From Chlamydomonas reinhardtii (lineage: Eukaryota > Chlorophyta > Chlorophyceae > Chlamydomonadales > Chlamydomonadaceae): a DNA stretch of 64,000 bases. The notes below the pieces were generated by a model. It saw nothing but the letters and a program-made list of their open reading frames with translations. It did no database searches and was not told the DNA's origin. The stretch covers positions 6,075,235 to 6,139,234 of the forward strand of contig NC_057005.1 in the NCBI RefSeq assembly GCF_000002595.2, read 5' to 3'. Below, in pieces: positions 56,606-64,000 of the stretch. Every line of letters begins with the position of its first letter. Within the stretch, counting starts at the first letter, position 1. The position numbers and the translations under genes are program-made.

Positions 56606-57602
56606 CAATCAGCCGTCAACTTGGCCGTCCCCCAGGGTGCATGCCCCGGGTTCACTCCTGGGGTTCGCGTTGTCACGACGCATCGCAACCTCGTCTTTGG
56701 CTCGCCCGCGCCAGCCCAGCAACCCGGCGGCGGCAGCAGCGCTAGCGCTGGCGGCGGTGCGGGCGGTGCCGTTGCGCAGCAGCAGGTGAGAGGAGGGTTG
56801 CGTTTCGGTGGTGTTAATGCGGCGAGGTGGCTGTGCCGCCTGTGCGGCAGTGGTGGAGGGGAGAGGAGTGGAGGTGCTTGGTATTTTGAGTGTGATGATG
56901 CCAGGGGCAACATGCAAACTTGCCAGTACTATCCACATGTGTGGCTGCTAGGGCTGCTGGCCTGTCCTCGCAGGCTGACTAGGGAAACAGGGACAGGACC
57001 CCGGCATCATCGCCCGGCATAAGTTTCGGTGCTGCTCAGTTTCGGCGTTTCCCGGCACCGCAGAAGGCCGCCGAAGTGAGTTTGGGGCTTGTGTTACCAG
57101 GTATCGCGATCTTGAGTGCGCAACTCCGAGCTTATCAGCGGGCCAAATCGCAGCATACGGGATCGCGAACCAGCCCGTGCCCTTGCGGCCGCGACAACCC
57201 CTACGGCGGGCTGCGGGCAGCGGGCTGTTACTGCTCATGCTACAGCGATACAGTATTCTCGTGATGAGCCACCATGGCATGCCTCTTTATGGCAAGACAT
57301 TTGCGCAAAGTTTGGTAGAGTTCACGACCGAACAAGCTTCACGTTGACGATGTGATCGTTGACAAGGGATACATTTATTACTGTATGGAAGGATCCATAA
57401 AAAAGACTAAGGACCACGCATGAAAAAAAGGGCAGCACTTGGAAAACCTCATTGTCTCGTTTTGCGTACTGAAGGACCACAAACGCTCAGACGATTTCGA
57501 CATAGAATGCCGTTTATGACGGGTTACCTTACTATATTCAACTCTAATAACGGCGCGTGACGGTCCAAAACTCAGTTCTAAAACGCCTCACGCGCCTTCG
57601 CC
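55636..57602. other. Region between PACRG and the MYB gene
   Basis: The left part is PACRG 3' UTR. It contains a short perfect hairpin (56181-56198) and one possible exon with a (CAG)10 tract (56504-56785, listed separately). From about 57300 to 57600 the sequence is relatively A/T-rich and should include the MYB promoter. No full gene is supported. Confidence 0.5.
56504..56785 (+). other. Possible exon with (CAG)10 poly-Gln tract
   Basis: From ATG 56504 an open frame of 94 codons passes through ten CAG codons (56573-56602), then a segment with good algal codon use (VRVVTTHRNLVFGSPAPAQQ, Gly/Ala/Ser-rich) and ends at a strong donor, CAG|GTGAGA. I could not find convincing downstream exons. 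It may be a small unknown gene or chance. Confidence 0.3.
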
Positions 57603-60600
57603 ATGCTAGGATCCCTGGCTGCGAAGGAGTCTTCGCCCGTCCAACCTACAAATTCTGCCGACTGGGATGTCGACACGGGCGAGGACGAGGTCACAGAGGA
57701 GGACTCTGAAGACCCCGAGTCTGGCTCAAACCGCCGGGGCAATGGCCACGGGGCTACTCGCCGTCGCAGCAGGAGACCTCCGTGGTCTCGAGAGGAGGAG
57801 GCAGTTTTGTGTCGGCTGCACGCACAATGGGGCTGTTCATGGAGTCGCATCGCTAAGGAGCTGCCTGGGAGGACCAGCTCCGAGGTCAAGGTTAGTATTG
57901 CTGGAGAGCCTTTGCATATACGTGTTGCGAGGGCAGTCCTAGAGGCTTCAGGGCATTTGGGAGGCTTCATGCTCTTTTGGGGACACCGAGACTCCCGCGG
58001 CACCTGGCCGCCTTGCTTCGTGTATATTATGACACATACTATGCATATATGCCCAAGCGGCGACATCTGCCGTCGGTTTTGCCAGCGGGTTGAGCGGGCG
58101 ACGGCAAAATCGTTGGTTCGCAGAGAGGTTGCCGCTGTAACCTGCCTGCAAGCGCGACATTCTTTTTTCCGCGCTGGATATATGATGCCATCAGGGTCTC
58201 GACCCGGCTTAGAGTCTTCCTTGACATTAGCCAACAGTGCTGTCGCCCACTCCTTCTAGACTGAGACTTGCGTAATCACTGCGGCGTGTCCTGAGCATTT
58301 GCGAGCCCTGAGGGAAGCCGCCAGTGGGGTCGAGCAAAGCCTTTGAAACCGGCGACCGCGACAACTGCGCGGTTTTTCCTACAGCCCACGAGGGTCTTCA
58401 ACAAACGATGTACTTACCTGCAGCTAAAATCCGGTTGCCACTTGTCACCTTGCTGTCCTGCAGAACATTTGGTGAGCAAGATACGGACCAAGGCAAAGCG
58501 GCCGCAATGCGCAGGGTGGCCTCTGCAACGCTGCTCAGGCTCAGGCGTTGCAAGACATACAGCATGTAGACTGTGGGCCGTATGCGTACTGTTCAGGGCC
58601 TTTTACACATGTATTGTACTGACTACAACGCGCCCCCACGCACACCCGCCCTCTCTGTTTTCGCTTGCTCGGTTGCTCCCATCCTTAGGCACTCCACGCT
58701 CCGGTAAGCCACAAACCGCGTTTATACTGTGCCCATTGGACCAATGTAGGGTTTTGTGGGCCCATTGCCGCCTGGAACGCCCGGCATGCATGCGTGTATT
58801 ACGGTAAACCCCCTGACTAACATACGTTTGCCTCCATGCTCGCACGTGACACACCCACCACTGGCGCTCGCGACAATGGAACAGGAGGTAAGCTTGCTAC
58901 CGTGCCGCCACCAGCAGCACTACTCAGTAGCACTAGGTGGGGCTGCAACAACCACGGCGCCGCTGCTGTATTCAAGGGCACGGTTGCATCATCCTTGCAT
59001 TCCCATCGTCCACGCTGGCTTCCCACCTTCAATCCGCCGCCCTCCCTCATCCTGTTCTTTTTCCTGCGCACAGCAAAAAGCTGAAGGCGCGCAGCCTGCT
59101 ACGTGCCTACGCCCGCGCCCTGAGCTCGCGCGGCGACCGCAGTGACGACGCCGCCGCGCGCATGGAGGCCTTTCGCATCGCAGTGCGCATGACCAACGAC
59201 GCCGGCCGCGACTCGGACGGCGGCGGGCCCGAGGACGCGCCGGACGGACTGCCGGCGCTGGCCCTGGCGGGAACGGGCGGCAGCGGCGGGGGGTTGGGAC
59301 CAGGCGGCCTGGGTGCTGGGGAGCTGCAGGGCGTGGGCGCGGGCGGCACTGGGCTGGAGGCGGGGCCGCTGGGCGGCGGCGCAGGCCCACTGGCGCTCGC
59401 GCTGCCGGGGCTGTCGGGTGGGGCCGGCGGCGGCCGCGGCGCGCTGTCCGGGCTGGGGCTTGCAGGCGGCAGCGGCGGGCCGCTGGATGCGGGGCTGGCG
59501 GCACGCCTGGCGGGCGCGGGCCTGCTGTCTGGGAACGGGCCGTGTCGGACAGGTAAGCGGGGATATGAAGGCACGTGCCGCGATGCCCCTGTGCCCTGCA
59601 CGTAGGGCAGTGCGCGTTTCCGACACAGGATGCCCTTTCTTACGCGCGTGCCTCCGCACCCCGCAGGCTCGTCCGGCGACCCCTGCAACAACGGCCCCAA
59701 CCCCACCACGCACCCCAGCTCCCCGGACCGCTCCAACCCGCACGCAGACAATGCTGCCGCCGCCGCCGCGGTGGCGCAGCTCAACGAGCTGCACGACGGC
59801 ATCTACAGCTCGCGTGCCAGCGGCGGCAACGGCAACGGCACAATCACGGCGGCGGCGCGAGGGGGCGGCGCCGACAAAAACGGCGGCGCGCCGCAGCTGC
59901 CGCCGGCCGACCGCCTCGTAGCCGCGTTGATGCAGGGAACGGGTCTGGAGGGCGCAGGCGGGCAGGGCGAGGGCGGCTCTGCCGGGGTCAAGCTGGAGGG
60001 CGGCCTGAACGGCGCTAGCGTAGATGGAGCCGTCGGCGGAGCCGGCCCAGATGACGGCTGGGCGCCAAACGGTCGCGCCGGCGGCAGCGCGCCGGCGGGC
60101 GGCAGCGGAGGCAACGGGCAGATGCCCGAGGATGTAGTTGAGGAGCTGCAGCAGTTGCGGGGCCTACCGCCTCAGGTGCTGCAGCAGCTGCTAGCCAAGG
60201 GCGTGTCGCCGGCAGCGCTGCAGGTGATGCTGCTGCAGACGCGGCTGGAGCACGGCGGGGGGCCACTGGAGCCAGGGCCAGGACCTGGGCCGCGGCAGGC
60301 GCTGGAGGGCAGCGCCAGCGACTCACAACGGGGCCTCGAGCAGCAGCAGGCTCAGCAGCAGTCGTGGGATGGCGCTAGGGCGACGCCGCCGCCGCCACAG
60401 CGGCAGCTGAAGCTGGAAGAGCGTGAGGCCCATTCCCGGCACGACGAGGCGCAGCGGGCGGCGGACTGTGCGGAGCCGCGCGTGCGGGTCAAGGCGGAGG
60501 CGGAGGACCTCGGTGGTCGGGCGGGTATCGATGACGCCGCCAGGAGACAGCCATCGGACAACAATGACAGCAGAGCGGACTCTGGCGCGAGGACTTCGCA

Positions 60601-62639
60601 CCAGCAAACGTCGACTAGGGGTCAGGAGGGCCTGCGTGCGCAGGGTCGGGCGGCCAAGACCCAGCTTCAGGCGTCGCAAAGCCATCGTGCCGGTCCTCAG
60701 CAGGACGAGGCGCCCGACAACGGCAGGCGCGGCGCGGGTGCTTCAAAGGCGCCGCAGCAGCCACAGCCGCTGCAGCTGCTGCCGACGCTGGCAGCCGGCT
60801 CCATAGAGGCTGCGGTGCGCAGCAATGGCGCCCTGGCGGCGGCGGTGGAGGGTGAGGCCAGCGGCAACAGCAACGGCAACGGCGCCGCCGCCGGCTCGCT
60901 GCCGGCGCGGCGGGAAAGCGACGACGAGCGGCTCGACGGCAGCCGTGGCGCGCGACCCGGGCTGCTGCAGGTGAGCCTGCGGCCGCATCAGGGCGACCAG
61001 CCCAGTCCAATGGCTGACGGTGATGCGCGCGGCGACGGCGGCGCGGCCCTGCGGGCGCTGGCGGCCGGCAGCATCGCCGGCGGCGGCGGCGGCCATCCGC
61101 TGCAGGCCTTGGCGGCTGCCATGGCAGCCAATGGAGGAGCCGTTGGCGCCGGCGGCTTGGGCGGCGTGCTGGCGGGCATTGCTGCCGCCAGGGATGGCGG
61201 CGGAGGCCTCAGCAGGCTTGAGCAGCTCGCGGCGCTTATAAACGGCGGCGGCGGCGGCGGGCCTGGTGGCGGCGGCGGCGAGCAGCAGCTAGGCCTACCG
61301 GGCGGACAAAATTTTGCTATGCTGAATGGTGGCGGCGGCGGTGGCGGGGGCATGCTTGGCGCGCTGCTGGCGGAGGCGCAGCGCGGCCGCGCGGCGGCAG
61401 CGGCGGCGGCTGGGCTGGGCCCGTTAGGGACGGAGGCGGAGGAAGGCGCGCTGATGGAGCTGATCCGGGTCAGCCTGGCAGAGGCGGAGGCAGCGGAGGC
61501 GGCGCGGGCGCGCGCCGCCAACCGGGCGCTGGAGGCGGCGGCGCGGCTGATGCAGGCCAGGCAGGCGCGAGCAAGGGCTGGAGCGCAGCTGCCGCCAGGT
61601 GCGTGGGCAGGGCTGGATTCTGTGAGACCTAACAGTCCCGCTTGTATTGGGTACCGTATACGGTAGAGTTACAGTGACTTGAGAACTCACTCATGAACCT
61701 GGCGTGTCCTTTTCCACCGCAGAGTCCATGATCGCCAACGCGCTGGCCTCGGCACGTGCGCGCATGGCGGGGTCAGCCGGGCCGCCGGGTGGCGACGAGC
61801 TCCTGTCGCGCCTGGCGCTGTTGCAATCCCTGCAGGCCGGAGGCGGTGGGCCAGCGGCCGCGGAGCTAGCGGCGATGCTGGGCGCGGCCCGCGGCGGCGG
61901 CAACGGCAGCGACAATGGAAGTGGTAACGGTGGCGGCGGGTCCAAGCGGCACGCGCAGTCGGACGACGAGCGCGAGCAGCTGCCCCCGCGCAAGCGCCAG
62001 CAGGCCTACTTGGACAGCGACAACGGGCCGGCGTTGGGTGGCGGCCGTGGCGGCGGTGGCGGCGGCGGGCCGCTGCTGCCGCTGCACCACCTGCAGCTGG
62101 CGAACATGGCCGGAGCCTGCGGGCTGGGGCCGGGGCCGGGCGGGCAATGGGGCGGCGCGGTGCTTGACTCACAGCCTCAGCAGCAGCAACCTCAGCAGCA
62201 GCAGCAACAGCAGCAGCTGCTGGCTGACATGCGGGGCCTCCTAAGCGGCCTCAACGGCGGCGGCGGCGGCCCTGGCGGGCGGGCACGGGAGCAGGACATG
62301 CTCGACATGCTGCGCCACCGTGCCGCCGCCGCCATGGCCGGCGCAGGCATGGGCGGCGGCGGCGGCGGCGGGCTGGGTCACCTGCGGGGGCCGGCGGGGG
62401 CGCGCGGGATGCTGCAGGTTGATGACGACGGGCCCGGGGCGGCGATGGCGGCGATGGCGGCGGAGGCGGTGATGCGGCGGCAGGGCACTGGGCTGCTGGA
62501 GTCGCAGGACTCGATGGGCGAGATGGCGCAGACGTTGCTGGGGTTCAGTCAGATGGCGGCGCAGACGTTGGGCGGCAGCGAGCCGGCTGTTGGCGGCGGA
62601 GGTGCAGGCAGCAGCGGCCGCAAGGGGCAGCGATGGTGA
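57603..62639 (+). CDS. Single-repeat MYB-domain transcription factor, Gly/Ala/Gln-rich
   Basis: This is a likely nuclear DNA-binding regulator. Exons 57603-57890, 58464-58471 (8 nt), 58689-58703 (15 nt), 59074-59552, 59667-61598 and 61723-62639 give 1212 residues with consistent phase. After an acidic N-terminus (EDEVTEEDSEDPES) and a basic RRRSRR stretch comes one MYB repeat. It reads PWSREEEAVLCRLHAQWGCSW, then SRIAKELPGRTSSEVKNIW, then HSTLRKKLKARSLL, with three Trp separated by exactly 18 residues each. The recognition helix resembles R2R3-type third helices (KNxWNTxLKKKL). The two microexons encode NIWHSTLR and are required for it; phase and sequence both support them. There is no second repeat. 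The remaining 1000 residues are disordered Gly/Ala/Gln-rich, with LPPQVLQQLLAKGVSPAALQ near 60170 and PPRKRQQAYLD near 61985, a possible nuclear localisation signal. Targets are unknown. Confidence 0.82.
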
Positions 62640-64000
62640 GGGGGCGACGCAGGGCTCGTTGCGGAAAGGTTATTCATTTACGCAGTGTATGTGGCTGCCT
62701 AGCGCAGCTTACAGCAGCCGGCTTGTCTCGCAAGCGTGAGGCAAATAGCCCTGCTGGCGCTGTGCAGATCAGTGCGGATAGCGAGCACGAGTTGCTATTC
62801 TTGGTGACATCATGGCACGCGTGGTGTCTCTTGCCTGTGCACAGCGGCGACCACATGCTGGGGGGCGACGCATGCGGGCTGGCGAGTGACTGGCGCACAA
62901 CGCCGCTTGCACTCCGGCGAACTACGAAATGATACTGTGGGCCGTGTGGCTCTAACGTTGAGTACCGAGTGGTGGCATTGCTTAAGAGAGTTAAAAGATG
63001 CCCTTGAGGTCGCCAACCTTTATTAAGCGGGAAGGCGCTTCGTCCAATGGGATGGTATGGCATACTAGCTGCGGTTCATCGTACTACCCGTATTACTGGA
63101 GTGGAGTGGTGGTGGGCAGTGGTGTGGCGGGTGGACAAGTGGGATCACTTAGCTACTGCTGGTGTTGTGTGAGTTGTCAAGACCTTCCTCTTGGGCTGCA
63201 AAAGACGGAGACCGGTCGACACTTGCTGCCACCCAACCGGTGCTGGACAGCGTCAAAAGGCTGCAGTTGCAAGGGTATGTCCTGCTGAGCATGCTCGTGA
63301 CAGCCTTGCCAGTAATAACTAAGATGCGAATGTGAAGGGTTAACCCGGAGTATGCACGGCCTGACATCTTCGCATGTGCACCATGATGCTTTGTGGCTAA
63401 AACTTCCGTGCGGCCGCTGCAGCGCGCACAGGGGTGTGGTGGCAGGAGGATGTCAACGGATAAAGCTCCGAAGGCGATGTCGTGGCAGGAGCGTCCAGGT
63501 GCATAACGTTAAATGTTTGTGGCTCAACACATTTGCACGCATGTGCCCGGTGATGATGTGTATGGTTTGCGCAATCCCCAATCGAGCAGGGCAGCGGTAT
63601 GTGCATCCGGCTGTCCGAGCATGATGCTAAGCAGTAACTAAAGGCGGGTGGGCACGCGCCGTAGATGATGGGCGGTCGCAATGTGGCGTCGGAGACACTG
63701 ACTTGTGTTGTAGTCGTGACGAGGTCCCGGTCACAGAAAGGGTCGACCGGCAGTTCCGACGTGAACGTGCTTTGGCAAGCGTGTACCCGCGTGTATTTGC
63801 ACTGATCTGCAACGTGTGAGGCTAGGGCTTAGAGGTTGGGTGCTTATTAGCCCGGTTCTTGTTCCTGTCGCGGCGTGTGGGCTCCGGGTGCTGTAGCATA
63901 GTTGGCAAGTCTTTGACGGTGCGGGTGCGGATGCGTCAGGCATGTCTGTGTCACGGAGCAGTTTATATTGTGGTAGGAAAGCTATCCCTAAATGCACGCC
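62640..64000. other. MYB 3' UTR and right-edge region
   Basis: No supported gene. The left part should be the MYB 3' UTR. I found no plus-strand TGTAA in the first 700 bases. Open frames on both strands lack algal codon bias and recognisable motifs. Confidence 0.5.

Noticed and set aside
57064-57116. Short exon chain AAGGCCGCCGAA plus a terminal exon for the poly-Gln candidate
   Set aside because: The implied intron would be only 25 nt, too short for normal spliceosomal removal.

Overview
The window looks like nuclear DNA of a volvocine green alga, Chlamydomonas reinhardtii or a close relative. The exons are GC-rich with strong third-position G/C. Introns are short and frequent, mostly with GTGAG, GTGCG or GTAAG donors and CAG acceptors. 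There are many (CA)n tracts, long runs of Gly, Ala and Gln codons, and TGTAA polyadenylation signals downstream of several stops. The gene content agrees: a plant-type cytosolic glutamine synthetase, an octotricopeptide/RAP-like organelle RNA factor, the ciliary protein PACRG and a large GAF-kinase. Species assignment rests on recognition, not on a search.

I assembled 13 protein-coding genes by hand from codon frames, splice sites and phase bookkeeping. In order they are: COQ6 (+, 5' end missing, to 1957); GONST-type nucleotide-sugar transporter (-, 3015-5323); Elongator subunit ELP6 (+, 5683-7741); glycine/proline-rich GYPPQP protein (-, 8537-10931); glycerophosphodiester phosphodiesterase (+, 11247-13398); mitochondrial pyruvate carrier MPC1 (-, 15783-16890); an unrecognised 962-residue protein with PP1-docking-like SILK and RVxF motifs (+, 17576-21620); glutamine synthetase GLN1 (+, 24777-27976); WDR55/JIP5 (-, 30360-33631); an OPR/RAP-like repeat protein (+, 34421-39079); a double-GAF, TKL-like kinase with an altered catalytic loop (-, 41107-49695); PACRG (+, 53996-55635); and a single-repeat MYB protein with two microexons (+, 57603-62639).

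The genes almost alternate in strand, giving head-to-head pairs (transporter/ELP6, GYPPQP/GDPD, MPC1/SILK gene, WDR55/OPR) and tail-to-tail pairs. They do not form one pathway. Shared themes are mitochondrial metabolism (COQ6, MPC1), tRNA and ribosome biogenesis (ELP6, WDR55), nitrogen assimilation (GLN1), organelle gene expression (OPR) and cilia (PACRG).

The largest gene-poor stretches are 13399-15782, 21621-24768, 28.8-30.0 kb and 49.7-54.0 kb. They hold microsatellites, short dispersed repeat families and a 181-bp tandem repeat. I saw no rRNA, tRNA, CRISPR array or intact mobile element. The most interesting points are the kinase with HGE in place of HRD and DAG in place of DFG, the MYB recognition helix split over 8- and 15-nt exons, the modular GYP exons with a 9-nt microexon, and the candidate PP1-binding protein.
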